Position numbers and translations under genes: made by a program. The notes beneath the pieces are model-generated. The model was given only the letters and a program-made list of their open reading frames with translations, was not told where the DNA came from and did not search any database. A DNA stretch of 64,000 bases, from contig NZ_KB895334.1 in NCBI RefSeq assembly GCF_000374805.1, positions 1-64,000 of the forward strand, read 5' to 3'. The DNA comes from Chitiniphilus shinanonensis DSM 23277 (GTDB lineage: Bacteria > Pseudomonadota > Gammaproteobacteria > Burkholderiales > Chitinibacteraceae). Shown piece by piece: positions 43,586 through 53,269 of this stretch. Each line of letters begins with the position of its first letter. Position 1 is the stretch's first letter.

Positions 43586-46278
43586 CACCCCCCCATTCTC
43601 GGCCCTTCATGGGCTGGATCACGGCCTTCAAGGCGCTGGAACTGCTCGCGGTAGCGCTCGATCTTGGCGAGCATCCGCGAGCCGTCCGGGCCAAAGGCAT
43701 AGCGCGCTGTTCGCTGGGCATAGTCATGCCAGTTGCGGCCCTCGTCTGCGGTACGGATCGACGGCGCGTAGGCCTCAAGCACGGTCGCGATCTCGTCCTG
43801 ACCGTGCCCTGTGGCCCGGAGCCGCACGGCGATCATCGAATCCACGCGCGACAGGTCGATGCCGTCGCCCTTGTGGCGCGCAGCGATGTCGCGATAGTGG
43901 GCTTCGTAGGCACTGCTGGACAGTGCAGTACGCGCCGCAACGGGCAGGGCAGGCATCCGGTCCTGTGCCATCCGGACTTCCTCGTCAAGCTGGCGAGCAA
44001 CGACACAGCTCAGCGCGTATGCCTTATCGCAGGTGCAGGCCACGGTGTGCCGCAGCTCCACCACCGGAAAGGTGCCATCAGGCCGCTGGTACTTCGGCGC
44101 AGGCGCACCCGGCTCCCACTTCCGGTTTTCAAAGCCCGGCGCGCGGTGTGGATGGATGCAGGCTTGCAGTTTGGGGTCGCCGTATTGCTTGTTGAGGGCG
44201 ACGATCAGGCGATTGCCCACGTCCTGATCGTCCGGGCGGCCCAGCTTGGGCACGTTCAGGATGGCCTGCAACTTGCCCGGACTGGATTCCATCACCACGG
44301 CAGGCCGGTAGCCGTCAGCGAGCATCTGGCGCAGGCTGGCGTCGCTCAAGTCATCGAGCAGCACATGGTGCATCCTCTCGCTGCGCGGGGTGTAGTACAG
44401 GTTCTCGCCGCGTGCGTGGAAGCGCAACAGCTCCCGCATCCGTCGCTCCACCACTGCGGCCTCCACTCCGTCCTTGCCACCCAAGACAAAGGCCTTGCGA
44501 TGATCGGCCGCCATCTTGATCGACGTGAGCGTGTACCTGTCCGCACCGATTGCTTCGTGGTACTGCGCAAAGAGCCTCATCTGCGGTGCGCGCATTGCTT
44601 CCTCCCGTGCTACCCGGCGTGCTTCCTTGGCCGCCTCAACTTGTTCTTGAAGTTCAGGGTTGGCGATGCGGATGCCATGCTCCGCAGCAAGCCGAACGCA
44701 TGTGGCCTTGTATTCGTCCGAGCCGTATACGCTGACCTTGCCCCACTTGGCGGCCCCGAGCTGTAGGGCGGCCAAGGTTGCAGCCACGTCGTGCGCCTCT
44801 TGCACGTCGATGCGACGGCCGTGGTCGGTGAATGACACTGCCTCAGACACACCCCCCGCCGCCCCTTGGCGGCGGTACTCCACCGCACTGCCGACGATCT
44901 CGCCCGCGAAGGCACGGAGATCGCGCGGCAAGGCCTCATTGTCGCCGTCACCTTCGAGGCGCAGCGGTTCGTGCCGGTGGTATCGGTAGTTCCCCGCATC
45001 TTCGGCGCTGAACCACTTGGCAAGCCAGTCGTGGTACTCGGGCCATGCTTCGCGGGCATCTCGCAGCGCCTTGGCTTCGCGCCGATGCCGCTCCCTGATT
45101 TCCAGCTCAACCTTCTTGGCTTCTGCTGCCGCCACACTGCGCATGGCATTCAACAGCTCACCCTTGCCCTTCCAGTTCTGGGCGGCGATGGCCGCGCTGC
45201 GCTCTGCCTTCTCTGCCCGGAACTGGGCCAGCTCGCGCTCGTAGCGCTCCTTCTCTTCAAGCAGTTTCCGCGCGAGGTGTGCGCGGTGATCGGTCGCAGC
45301 GACAATGTAGTCATCCCAGCCGGGCAGGTCTGGCCGCAACGGTTCTGGCTTGCGTTCAACCGCTACGACAGCGGAGGCGGCGGGCTCGAATGCACCAAGC
45401 CGCTTGGTGAGCTTCGGCAAGCTGCACCAGTGGCCCGCAGTGCTCGCTTTGACGGGTTGATCGCCCACGTAGATATGCGCACCGCCACCGGCCTTCACGT
45501 AGCGCATTCCGCGCTCGGCGAGGCCTTGATGCAGCTCGGTCCAGTTCGATGCAGCCCGGATGAGTTCGCCAGCCTCTTCGATGGCGATTCGTGCCGCGCT
45601 CTTCTGGCCCGTGCGGTTCTCCATGTCCCCCGCGCGGGTCGGCACGCTGGGCGTGCTATCCAGCCTGCCGACACGGGCGACGGTGCCATCGTCCATCACC
45701 GTGTAGCGTGCTCTTCTTTCAGGCCGCCACCCTTGGCGATGCTCGATGATTGCAAGCGTGCGTTGTGCCGCCTCTTTGTCTCGGCCCTTCGCAGGCTTGA
45801 CCACTTGATAGGTTTCGGGGCTGACCTTGTTGATTGCGATGTGCAGGTGAATGTTGTCAGTGTCGCGATGCAACGCCGCGATAACTTGGTGCTTCTCAAG
45901 CCCAAGCTGCTCAAGGAACATGTCCAGCAGTTCCTCCACCTGCTCAGGTGTCGGCTGCTCATCCTCATGCCAGCTCGCCACCCAGTGCTGAATCGGGTAC
46001 TTCGATTTCTTGCACTCCATTGAGAGAGCAATCATCTCTGCCTGCTGACCCTTGAAGGTACTGGTATTGAAGCCGCGTGTCGTCAGATAAAGAACCTTCT
46101 CCGGCTGCTCACCGTCTCCGCCGTGGATCACGCCATCGTCGTCGATGTGATACCCGAGCCGGGTCAGACGGGCCGCGTCATCCGGCGCACCGATGTATTC
46201 GGTCAGGTCACTGATGTTGGTCGCTTTTGACTTGCGCCCGGCTTTGTCCTGATCGACAGGAATCTTCTTGAGGATCAT
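43585..46278 (-). CDS. relaxase with C-terminal primase-like domain
   Basis: An 897-residue MobP-type relaxase (VirD2/TraI family) that should nick oriT and pilot the strand. The metal-binding motif is HRDTDNIHLHIAIN near residue 139, and the nucleophile tyrosine is expected in the N-terminal part. The middle is a long helical charged region, and residues about 600-760 look like a RepB-type primase domain (MHHVLLDDLSDASLRQML, then YGDPKLQACIHPHRAPGFEN). It overlaps mobC by four bases. Fusion with primase lets the element prime synthesis in recipients. Confidence 0.88.
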   Translation of the reverse strand: MILKKIPVDQDKAGRKSKATNISDLTEYIGAPDDAARLTRLGYHIDDDGVIHGGDGEQPEKVLYLTTRGFNTSTFKGQQAEMIALSMECKKSKYPIQHWVASWHEDEQPTPEQVEELLDMFLEQLGLEKHQVIAALHRDTDNIHLHIAINKVSPETYQVVKPAKGRDKEAAQRTLAIIEHRQGWRPERRARYTVMDDGTVARVGRLDSTPSVPTRAGDMENRTGQKSAARIAIEEAGELIRAASNWTELHQGLAERGMRYVKAGGGAHIYVGDQPVKASTAGHWCSLPKLTKRLGAFEPAASAVVAVERKPEPLRPDLPGWDDYIVAATDHRAHLARKLLEEKERYERELAQFRAEKAERSAAIAAQNWKGKGELLNAMRSVAAAEAKKVELEIRERHRREAKALRDAREAWPEYHDWLAKWFSAEDAGNYRYHRHEPLRLEGDGDNEALPRDLRAFAGEIVGSAVEYRRQGAAGGVSEAVSFTDHGRRIDVQEAHDVAATLAALQLGAAKWGKVSVYGSDEYKATCVRLAAEHGIRIANPELQEQVEAAKEARRVAREEAMRAPQMRLFAQYHEAIGADRYTLTSIKMAADHRKAFVLGGKDGVEAAVVERRMRELLRFHARGENLYYTPRSERMHHVLLDDLSDASLRQMLADGYRPAVVMESSPGKLQAILNVPKLGRPDDQDVGNRLIVALNKQYGDPKLQACIHPHRAPGFENRKWEPGAPAPKYQRPDGTFPVVELRHTVACTCDKAYALSCVVARQLDEEVRMAQDRMPALPVAARTALSSSAYEAHYRDIAARHKGDGIDLSRVDSMIAVRLRATGHGQDEIATVLEAYAPSIRTADEGRNWHDYAQRTARYAFGPDGSRMLAKIERYREQFQRLEGRDPAHEGPRMGG

Positions 46279-46595
46279 CGGATGCTCGCCCGATTGGCCT
46301 GCTCGTCGATAACGGCATAGATGCGTCGCAGCACCCTGGCGCTTTCTGCTGCATTCACGCCACCCGACTGTAGGTAGAGCTTCTTGAGCAAGCCTCCGAG
46401 TCGGTTGAGTTCTCGGATGTGTTGCTCTTCCAAGTCGGTGATGAGCTTGCGCCCAAAGGTGATGCGACGAACCAGCTCACTGACTGTCAAGCCAGCGTCA
46501 TCAGCCAGCTTCTGCAACTTTGCCTTTTCTTTCTCGGTAAAGCGAACACCGACCCGCTGCGTCAGCGGTTCTCCTTCTTTGACCTCAAACGGCAT
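46275..46595 (-). CDS. MobC/TraJ-like relaxosome accessory protein
   Basis: A 106-residue protein with an N-terminal ribbon-helix-helix (QRVGVRFTEKEKAKLQKLAD, then LTVSELVRRITFGRK) and a helical C-terminus, as in MobC/TraJ proteins that bind oriT and recruit the relaxase. It overlaps the relaxase start by four bases and lies next to the putative oriT at 46739. Confidence 0.82.
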   Translation of the reverse strand: MPFEVKEGEPLTQRVGVRFTEKEKAKLQKLADDAGLTVSELVRRITFGRKLITDLEEQHIRELNRLGGLLKKLYLQSGGVNAAESARVLRRIYAVIDEQANRASIR

Positions 46596-46738
46596 TCGCG
46601 GGCTCCTTCAACTGGCCCCGTGGGCGGCGGGGTGTGTCTGTTTGTCTACATCGTTGTCACCGGCCCCCGGCAGGGCAGGATGAGGTGAGCCACGGATCGA
46701 GACGCGGAGCGTCGAGGACACGGCGTCCCTTGGCGGGC

Positions 46739-46781
46739 ACATGGCGCGGAGCGCTATGTGTTCGACAAGGGCCATCCTGTT
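46739..46781. other. putative origin of transfer (oriT) with IncP-like nic site
   Basis: An inverted repeat ACATGGCGC/GCGCTATGT (46739-46759, one mismatch) is followed 14 bases later by ATCCTGT (46774-46780), which fits the IncP nic core ATCCTG. It lies between the divergent mobC-relaxase and traKLM operons, as in IncP plasmids. The 341-bp gap 46596-46936 holds nothing else recognisable. Confidence 0.6.
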
Positions 46782-46936
46782 ACGTGGTTATGGCACACCC
46801 CAGTAGCAGTCAGTATGCAGACGCCTCTTTCCCTGAAAACAAATCCAGACAGAACAATTTTTCCCACGGCCAGCTAAAGCATGTTCAACCCAGCACGTCG
46901 CTCCTACGATGCACGAACAGAGCATTTGAGGAGCGT

Positions 46937-47386
46937 ATGGAAATGCGGAGAACGATTGAACAAGCGGAGCAACTTGCGGCGAAATTGCGCGCCTTGCCCG
47001 CGGTGGAAAACAAGACTCGGGAGATCAGCAAACAGGAAGAGGTCAGGTTGCTTGCGGCGGACATCCTGGCATTGATCCGGGAGCGCAATTGGACGATTCA
47101 ACAGGTGGCCGAATACCTCACGACGGAAGGGCTTGAGATAGGGGCTCCTACTTTGAAGAGCTACTTGCAGCGCAGCAAGGCCAACAGCAAGAAGCCATCG
47201 GGGAAGCGCAAGGCGGTAGCCACCAGCGCCACCCCTGATAGCACGCCACACGCATCGCGCCCCAGTGAAAACTTGGCATCCGCACCCACCATTGGGGAGC
47301 GCGCAGCAGCGGCTCTATCGCAAGCACCGAGCACCACCAGCAGCGCAACCGCTGCAATCACCCGGCCTGATCGCCAACAACTCTGA
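46937..47386 (+). CDS. traK: TraK-like mobilization protein
   Basis: A 149-residue protein, similar in layout to IncP TraK, which binds oriT DNA and helps the relaxosome. The first 85 residues are helical (MEMRRTIEQAEQLAAKLRAL; ILALIRERNWTIQQVAEYLT), followed by a Ser/Pro/Thr-rich tail. GAGGAG lies before the ATG. It is the first gene of traK-traL-traM; the order and position beside oriT are the main support for the name. Confidence 0.68.
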   Translation: MEMRRTIEQAEQLAAKLRALPAVENKTREISKQEEVRLLAADILALIRERNWTIQQVAEYLTTEGLEIGAPTLKSYLQRSKANSKKPSGKRKAVATSATPDSTPHASRPSENLASAPTIGERAAAALSQAPSTTSSATAAITRPDRQQL

Positions 47387-47398
47387 GGAAGCAATGAC

Positions 47399-48082
47399 AT
47401 GAACAAGATTTATCTGTGCGCCGGTAACAAGGGCGGAACCGGAAAGAGCATGGTGGCAACCGCCTTGATCGACGCTTTCCTACAGCGTGGCATTGAGCCT
47501 TTTGTGATCGAAACTGATGACGCGAACCCAGACGTTTTCAAGGCGCACTCGGAGACAGTCCAGTGCGCGGCCATGAGCCTCGACGAAGCGGATGGGTGGA
47601 TTGAGATGATCAACTCGCTCGACAAGGCTCGCGGCATCCCGGTCATCGTGAACACAGCCGCAAGAAACAGCGCGGGGGTAGCACGCTACGGGCAGACGCT
47701 GAAAAGCACCTTGGGGGAACTCGGCAGGACGATGGTCACGATGTGGGTCATCAACCGACAAAGGGACAGTTTGGAATTGCTGGCCGACTACCTTGATGCA
47801 ATGCCCGTGGGCAAAGACCATCAGGTGCATGTGGTGCGCAACGGGTACTACGGCAGCACTGAAAAGTTCCAGCTCTACAACGGCAGTCAGTTGAAGAAGC
47901 GGATCGAAGAGGGCGGCGGCCACACATTGGACTTTCCCGACCTCGCGGACAGGGTAGCGGACCAGATGGCGACGCAACGTCTGACGATACAGGCAGCAAT
48001 GAAAGAGATGCCGCTGGGGCACAGGGCCGAACTGATCCGGTGGCGTGACGAAGCATTCAAGTCGCTTGCGCAGGTGATGTGA
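47399..48082 (+). CDS. traL: TraL-like ParA-type ATPase
   Basis: A 227-residue SIMIBI-class ATPase with deviant Walker A GNKGGTGKSMVATALID at residues 9-25 and an early IETDDANPDVF motif. The IncP TraL family is the closest match; it probably helps couple or position the transfer machinery. A short 12-bp gap separates it from traK and its stop overlaps traM. Confidence 0.8.
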   Translation: MNKIYLCAGNKGGTGKSMVATALIDAFLQRGIEPFVIETDDANPDVFKAHSETVQCAAMSLDEADGWIEMINSLDKARGIPVIVNTAARNSAGVARYGQTLKSTLGELGRTMVTMWVINRQRDSLELLADYLDAMPVGKDHQVHVVRNGYYGSTEKFQLYNGSQLKKRIEEGGGHTLDFPDLADRVADQMATQRLTIQAAMKEMPLGHRAELIRWRDEAFKSLAQVM

Positions 48083-48714
48083 TGACCTTGGCTGTTGCTG
48101 CCGCCTTCGAGGCGGCTTTCCAGCGAAAGCCGCCACAAGAAGAAGTTGATCGGCTTGCCCGTGTGATGAACGTGCTGGATGTGCGCGAGAACGACGCCAT
48201 CATGGTGTTGATGATCGTGCTGGAGTTCTACAACGGGCTGTACAGCAGCATGCCGGGCCGCATCGAGGCGGCAGCCAAGACAGTAGTCCGCGAGACGAAA
48301 GAAACAACCCGGCAGGTGGCAGCTACGGCAGCTCAACTGGCACACAGCGACCTCGTTGAGCAGTTCGGCAAAGCGCTCAACCAAGTGGCCAGTGACACCG
48401 CAAGAAAACAGCAGTGGAAAGCGCTGGCCATCGGGATCGGAGCAGCCTCAATCAGCTTACTGATAACTGGCTGGATGGCCTTCGATCAAGGGAAAGAAGC
48501 AGGATATGGCGCAGCCATCAAAGTAGCGCGGAATGAATCCGCAGCAGCCACTTGGGCGAACACGCCAGAGGGGCAACTGGCATATCGCTTGGCTCTGGTG
48601 GGTAGCTTGCAGCAGGTAGCAAGATGCAGCGCACCGGGCTGGAAGGTGAAAAACGGGGCTTGCCTGCCCTACCCAGATGCGGACGGCAGTTTGCACGGAT
48701 GGGCACTGCCGTGA
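48082..48714 (+). CDS. traM: TraM-like membrane protein
   Basis: A 210-residue protein with a soluble helical N-terminal half, a single transmembrane helix (ALAIGIGAASISLLITGWMAF, about residues 113-135) and a short outer domain with two cysteines (RCSAPGWKVKNGACLPY). It resembles TraM of IncP-like regions by order more than by sequence. The ATG overlaps the traL stop in TGATG. It converges with a small minus-strand gene. Confidence 0.65.
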   Translation: MTLAVAAAFEAAFQRKPPQEEVDRLARVMNVLDVRENDAIMVLMIVLEFYNGLYSSMPGRIEAAAKTVVRETKETTRQVAATAAQLAHSDLVEQFGKALNQVASDTARKQQWKALAIGIGAASISLLITGWMAFDQGKEAGYGAAIKVARNESAAATWANTPEGQLAYRLALVGSLQQVARCSAPGWKVKNGACLPYPDADGSLHGWALP

Positions 48715-48765
48715 CGCTGGCGAGGGAGCATTGCGGAAGCAGCGCCCTCGCATCCCGATGACAAG

Positions 48766-49029
48766 CTACTTGCCGACTCTGGCCCAGTCGCACATCGTCA
48801 CTGGCACATGCAAGTAGCCGTGCTGTTGCAGCCACAACAGGCCCAAGACCGCCACCACCTGCGCCGGGAAAAACCACGGCTTTCGGGTAACAGCGCTTAG
48901 ACGCGCTCCAAGCTCCTTGGCGGGACGTACGACGGCCGCGCCAACCATCCTCACGCGCTCGTGCGCGGCCCCAGCCCGTGCTTTCAGGTCGGGCACCTGT
49001 ATGGCCCCGGAAACAGTCGCAATCTGCAT
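48766..49029 (-). CDS. small membrane-anchored hypothetical protein
   Basis: An 87-residue protein, MQIATVSGAIQVPDLKARAG at the start, with one hydrophobic stretch (WFFPAQVVAVLGLLWLQQHG). AGGAGAG precedes the ATG. It lies between traM and the DotA/TraY operon on the opposite strand. No family is recognised; an entry exclusion or regulatory role is conceivable but unproven. Confidence 0.55.
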   Translation of the reverse strand: MQIATVSGAIQVPDLKARAGAAHERVRMVGAAVVRPAKELGARLSAVTRKPWFFPAQVVAVLGLLWLQQHGYLHVPVTMCDWARVGK

Positions 49030-49231
49030 TTTTCTCTCCTTCAAAAAAGACGATTTTCTAGCGCAACTTCGACACCTCAACAATGTGTCAAACAGTGCGC
49101 AAACACTGTGATAAACATTGTGTGTCGCTCAAAAAACATAGGCTTGTTGCTTTTGGTGCGTATAGTTGCGCGTGTATGCAGCATGGCCTAAGATTCTTCC
49201 AAGCGCAAAAGAACTGATCGGAGTCGAACAC

Positions 49232-52057
49232 ATGGCCCAGATGCCTTTCTCACCTTCGCCGGATGACGTGACGGTCGGCATCCTTGGTCACATCTTCGGC
49301 CCCATCATCGACGTGCTGGTGAAGGGGCAAGACCCGAACACCGTCGCCGCAGCAAGCAACTTGCTGGCGGCGGTGTTCAGCGTTTTCAACTCCGGTGTCC
49401 TGGTCGTCGGCTCGATCATCGTGTCCTACGTGGCATCGATGGGCGCGATCAACACGGCCAACGATGGCGAGGCGATGGGCAAGGCGTGGAGCACGGTCTG
49501 GACGCCCGTGCGGATCGTGGCTGGTGGCGCAGTGCTCCTGCCCTCGACCAGTGGCTACAGCTTCATCCAGATGCTCGTGCTGATGATCTCGCTGTGGAGC
49601 ATCGGATTCGCCAACACCGTCTACAACGTCGGCATGGGCATGGGGTTACTCAAACCCGATGGCATCGTCGCAACCTCCTACCAGACTGGCACCTACTTCG
49701 GGCTGCGGGACTTCGCCAAGCAGTACCTCGCGGCGGCTTACTGCGCCCGCGCTGCCAACACCATCTACGCCGATGCAGCAGGCAATCCCGCTGTGATGGC
49801 GGATTCGGCCGCAGCAGACAAGCAGTTCGTCACCGGCACGCGCACGGACTACACGTTCTATATCAAGGATCGCAACGCGGCGACCAATCTCGGCGGCGGT
49901 GAGCCGATCTGCGGCACCGTCACATTGACCACCTATGCCCCCTCTGGCAACTACAGCGACACCTCGGGAACACAAGCCGCACTCGACAACGTGCGCGCAG
50001 GTTTGGCAAGCCAGAAGGCCGCTGCTGCGATGGGGTTGATGCAAGACATCGACAACTGGGTCAACACGATGCCCAGCGACGTCAGTCAGCCGGGCTGGAC
50101 CAATGTGCAGTCGTCGCAGTTCAACACCATCGTGAAGAACCGAGAGGATCAGATCGTCGCCGCGATTGCGAATCAGATGACCTCCGGTGAGTCCGCAATC
50201 AACAACGGCGTTACTGCCTTCGTCGCGGATATGACGAAGGAGGGCTGGGCAATGGCCGGTGGCTGGTATCAGCGCATTGGCCTGTTGCGCACCAAGGTGG
50301 GAACGATCACCAGTGAATCGGTGGGCGGCGTCACCACGCCGTCACTGGCAGGCCTCCCGGACGACGCCCGGTCTAGCTTGCTCAAAACAAGCGTGACGAC
50401 CATCGCTGAAACCATCGTCAAGAAGGCCGAGCAAGCTGGCAATGGCTATGCCGGTTCGACCACCGTCAAGCCTGAGGACATGGCGAGCTTGCTGCCTCGG
50501 GACAAGAACAGTGACGTGAATGTCGGCTCGCTGGATGCAGATATGTCCACCAAGACCACGCTCTTAATGAACGACCTGATGAAGAAGACGACCGACCTTG
50601 CCATCGGCAGCGGATCAGGCACGGATGCCATCACTCGGATGAAGTTGACCGGCGACCTGCTGGCCTCTTACCAAACCATGCTGTGGGCGGCCGAGTTCAC
50701 CATCAAAACCACGATGACTGCGGCTCGCGTAGTGGTTGGCGCAGCAGGCGGGGTCGAAATCTTGGGGAACAAGGCCGATTTCCGTGGTGTGACCGACCCC
50801 ATTTGGGATTGGCTGATTGAGGTCCCGTTCAAGGTTTTCGCCAAGCTGGAGAGTTACATCGGCCTGCTGGCCTTCTACTTTGGCGTCTTTCTGCCCAGCT
50901 TGCCCTACACCATCTTCATGGTGACGGTTGTTGGCTGGGTACTGGGTGTGCTGCAAACGGTCATCGCCGCACCGCTATGGGCTGTGATGCACATGCGCCC
51001 GAGTCAGACCTTCGTCGGCTCAGAAGCTCAAGGCTACTTGCTACTGATGGCGCTCTTCGTGCGCCCGGCGCTGGCTGTCATTGGCCTGTTCGCTGCGACG
51101 TTGGTTGCTGACCCTCTGGTTGACTACATCGCCAAGGCGTTCTTCGCCATGCGCGGCGACGTTGCGGCTTCGACCGGCTGGGTCGGTGTACTTGCCCAGT
51201 TCAACCAGTTTTTCTGGTGGTTTATCGCCTTCGGCGGCCTGCTGCTGCCTGTGCTGTTCATGATCTACGGCCTACCCCAAGTGCTGCCGGATCGCGTGCT
51301 GGCATGGCTGAACGTGGGTGTCCATGACCTCGGTGCCACCAGCGCATCCAGCGAAATGCGTTCCAACCTGTCGTCTCAGGCACGCTCTCCGTTGGTGCAG
51401 GGGCTACCCAAGGACAAGGATGGCGGCTCCAGCAATGGCGGCCACATTGGTGGCCCTTCTTCCGGTGGGGGCACGCCCCGCCTTGGTGGTGGCGGTGGTG
51501 CCGGAACGACTCCTGTGAACGTGGGTGGTCAAGGTGTGGCCCCGCCTCTGGATGCAGCCGCCGAGGGCACTGGGGCATCTATGGCATCCGCCCGCAGTGG
51601 TGTTGCCTCCGCAGGTGCCGCTCGCGGATCGAATGTCGAGTCGTCGCGCCCTTTGTCGGCGGGTGACACCCCTCCGATTGAGTCGGAAGGTGGCGAGCCT
51701 CGCCGCACGATGAGCAATCGCGTCTCCGATGCACTTGGCGTCGGCATGGGCCATGCAGTGATGGCAGCGGCTTCGACCGTCAGCGAGAGCGCTGGCCGTG
51801 CCGCTCAAGCCATGCGACAAGCCAATGGCCCCGGTGACGCACTCGTGAACGGTGGGGTTGCCGCCGTCACTGGTGCAGCAGCAGCCCTCAAGCGCACGGC
51901 ACCAACCATCGGCAAGGAAGCTGTCGCCGCGTTCAACGAGGGAGCGGATTCGCGCGTCGCCGCCGCGATTGAAGCGAAGCGCACTCCCGGTGACGCAGCC
52001 GAACCCGATGGCCCGATCAACACGGGCGACGCCACAACACCGAAGGAGGAAGCATGA
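49232..52057 (+). CDS. DotA/TraY-family conjugation protein
   Basis: A 941-residue polytopic membrane protein of the DotA/TraY family, known from Dot/Icm and IncI secretion systems. Clusters of hydrophobic helices lie at about residues 45-150 (VVGSIIVSYVASMGAINTAN; IQMLVLMISLWSIGFANTVY) and 530-690 (VGWVLGVLQTVIAAPLWAVM; LLMALFVRPALAVIGLFAAT). A Gly/Ser-rich tail of about 230 residues ends it. CGGAG precedes the chosen ATG; an earlier in-frame start would add 22 residues. It opens an operon of eight genes, yet no other type IV secretion core gene is present. Confidence 0.82.
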   Translation: MAQMPFSPSPDDVTVGILGHIFGPIIDVLVKGQDPNTVAAASNLLAAVFSVFNSGVLVVGSIIVSYVASMGAINTANDGEAMGKAWSTVWTPVRIVAGGAVLLPSTSGYSFIQMLVLMISLWSIGFANTVYNVGMGMGLLKPDGIVATSYQTGTYFGLRDFAKQYLAAAYCARAANTIYADAAGNPAVMADSAAADKQFVTGTRTDYTFYIKDRNAATNLGGGEPICGTVTLTTYAPSGNYSDTSGTQAALDNVRAGLASQKAAAAMGLMQDIDNWVNTMPSDVSQPGWTNVQSSQFNTIVKNREDQIVAAIANQMTSGESAINNGVTAFVADMTKEGWAMAGGWYQRIGLLRTKVGTITSESVGGVTTPSLAGLPDDARSSLLKTSVTTIAETIVKKAEQAGNGYAGSTTVKPEDMASLLPRDKNSDVNVGSLDADMSTKTTLLMNDLMKKTTDLAIGSGSGTDAITRMKLTGDLLASYQTMLWAAEFTIKTTMTAARVVVGAAGGVEILGNKADFRGVTDPIWDWLIEVPFKVFAKLESYIGLLAFYFGVFLPSLPYTIFMVTVVGWVLGVLQTVIAAPLWAVMHMRPSQTFVGSEAQGYLLLMALFVRPALAVIGLFAATLVADPLVDYIAKAFFAMRGDVAASTGWVGVLAQFNQFFWWFIAFGGLLLPVLFMIYGLPQVLPDRVLAWLNVGVHDLGATSASSEMRSNLSSQARSPLVQGLPKDKDGGSSNGGHIGGPSSGGGTPRLGGGGGAGTTPVNVGGQGVAPPLDAAAEGTGASMASARSGVASAGAARGSNVESSRPLSAGDTPPIESEGGEPRRTMSNRVSDALGVGMGHAVMAAASTVSESAGRAAQAMRQANGPGDALVNGGVAAVTGAAAALKRTAPTIGKEAVAAFNEGADSRVAAAIEAKRTPGDAAEPDGPINTGDATTPKEEA

Positions 52058-52488
52058 CCCACGACTATTGGAGCCCCCCTGCCGCTGCTCGCGAGATGGA
52101 AAGCATCGGCTATCAGGATGGGCAGCGAGCGGGCCATCAGCGTGGCCTCAATGAAGGCTTCCGCAAGGGCATGAATCAGGGCATCCAACAGGGTCGTCAG
52201 GAGGCATGGGCCGAAGTTCAGCCGCAACTGAATGCTGCCAATGAAATGGTGCAGGGCATGGCCCAGATTCTGGCTGCCGCTGCGGACGCCCTCCTACACG
52301 CCGACGACGCTGCCAAGGTCGCCTTCGCGTTGAAGTACGCCGACCGGCTCGACAAGGCGATGGCGAAAGGCCTGATCCGCACTGCGCCCCACAACAACCC
52401 CCAGCTCGCCGGTCTGTCCGTGGTCATGCGTCTCGTCGATGAGTCGCGCCGGGCATGCCTGCAAGCGACTGAATCCCCTATCCCGTAA
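52054..52488 (+). CDS. hypothetical cytoplasmic protein in the DotA operon
   Basis: A 144-residue protein with a Gly/Gln-rich repetitive segment (RGLNEGFRKGMNQGIQQGRQ) and a helical C-terminus. The segment resembles the flexible, charged G-x-x-x-G helices of essential-for-function assembly proteins such as FliH-like linkers, but no family can be assigned. It overlaps the DotA/TraY stop by four bases. Confidence 0.6.
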   Translation: MTHDYWSPPAAAREMESIGYQDGQRAGHQRGLNEGFRKGMNQGIQQGRQEAWAEVQPQLNAANEMVQGMAQILAAAADALLHADDAAKVAFALKYADRLDKAMAKGLIRTAPHNNPQLAGLSVVMRLVDESRRACLQATESPIP

Positions 52489-52499
52489 GGAGTCACCTC

Positions 52500-52769
52500 A
52501 TGCGCCGCCCCTCAATCACCTTCCTCCACGCCACCCACCTCAACAGCCGGGTTCGCCGCGTCACCCCCTCCGCCGTTCGCACGGCCCGCATCGTGGCCAC
52601 CAATGACGGCTACGAGCTGCACGCGACGCTCGCAGGCAGCACCGACCGTTGGGTGCTGACTTCTCCGGGCGGAATCGCCAGCACGTTCGGCGACCTGCCG
52701 GGGCTGCGCGAGTTCGCCTCTGTCGTTCTGGGCCGCGACCGCGTGCCCGTGTCCTACCAAGCTGCTTGA
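52500..52769 (+). CDS. small hypothetical protein in the DotA operon
   Basis: An 89-residue basic protein, MRRPSITFLHATHLNSRVRR at the start, with a beta-rich middle (GYELHATLAGSTDRWVLTSP). AAGGAG lies seven bases before the ATG. It sits in an operon with 11-bp to 14-bp gaps on both sides. No family is recognised. Confidence 0.6.
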   Translation: MRRPSITFLHATHLNSRVRRVTPSAVRTARIVATNDGYELHATLAGSTDRWVLTSPGGIASTFGDLPGLREFASVVLGRDRVPVSYQAA

Positions 52770-52783
52770 GAGGCCCGCTCACC

Positions 52784-53269
52784 ATGAAAGCCACCCGCGC
52801 CCTGATCGCTTCCACCCTCCTGCTGGTCGCTACGCTTGCCAGCGCTCAGATGCCCGCCGCCCTACGTGATGCAAACGCCCCCGCAGTCGGTGACTGGGCC
52901 AAGGCCTCGGCAATCCTGCGCGCCGCCATCGAGTGCCGCGAACCGCTGCCCTCTGCTTCGTCGGTGCTGGGCATCTTCGGCCTGACAAACCGGCAGCTTG
53001 ATGGCGATCACAAGCTACCCGAGGCGCTGACCGTATTCGGCTCGCTCAAGGTGTCGGCCATCTCGATCTTCCACGGCGACGAAGATGAAGGCAGCTCGTA
53101 CACCGTCCAGCCGGTAGGCACGAAGCTGGCCGACGTGGCGAAGGCGGCAGTCCTCAAGAAAGACGGCCCGCGCTTCATCCGCAAGGTCAAGGGTGGCCTA
53201 CTCGAAGCCAGCGAGCTGCAGCCCGGCACCGTCCAGCTCGCTTGCATCCGTGGAGGCGGCCATGAATAA
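52784..53269 (+). CDS. secreted hypothetical protein in the DotA operon
   Basis: A 161-residue exported protein with a clear signal peptide (MKATRALIASTLLLVATLAS, cleavage near residue 21). The mature part is compact, with two cysteines (AIECREPL, VQLACIRG) that could form a disulfide. No family is recognised. Its end overlaps the next gene by 8 bp. Confidence 0.65.
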   Translation: MKATRALIASTLLLVATLASAQMPAALRDANAPAVGDWAKASAILRAAIECREPLPSASSVLGIFGLTNRQLDGDHKLPEALTVFGSLKVSAISIFHGDEDEGSSYTVQPVGTKLADVAKAAVLKKDGPRFIRKVKGGLLEASELQPGTVQLACIRGGGHE

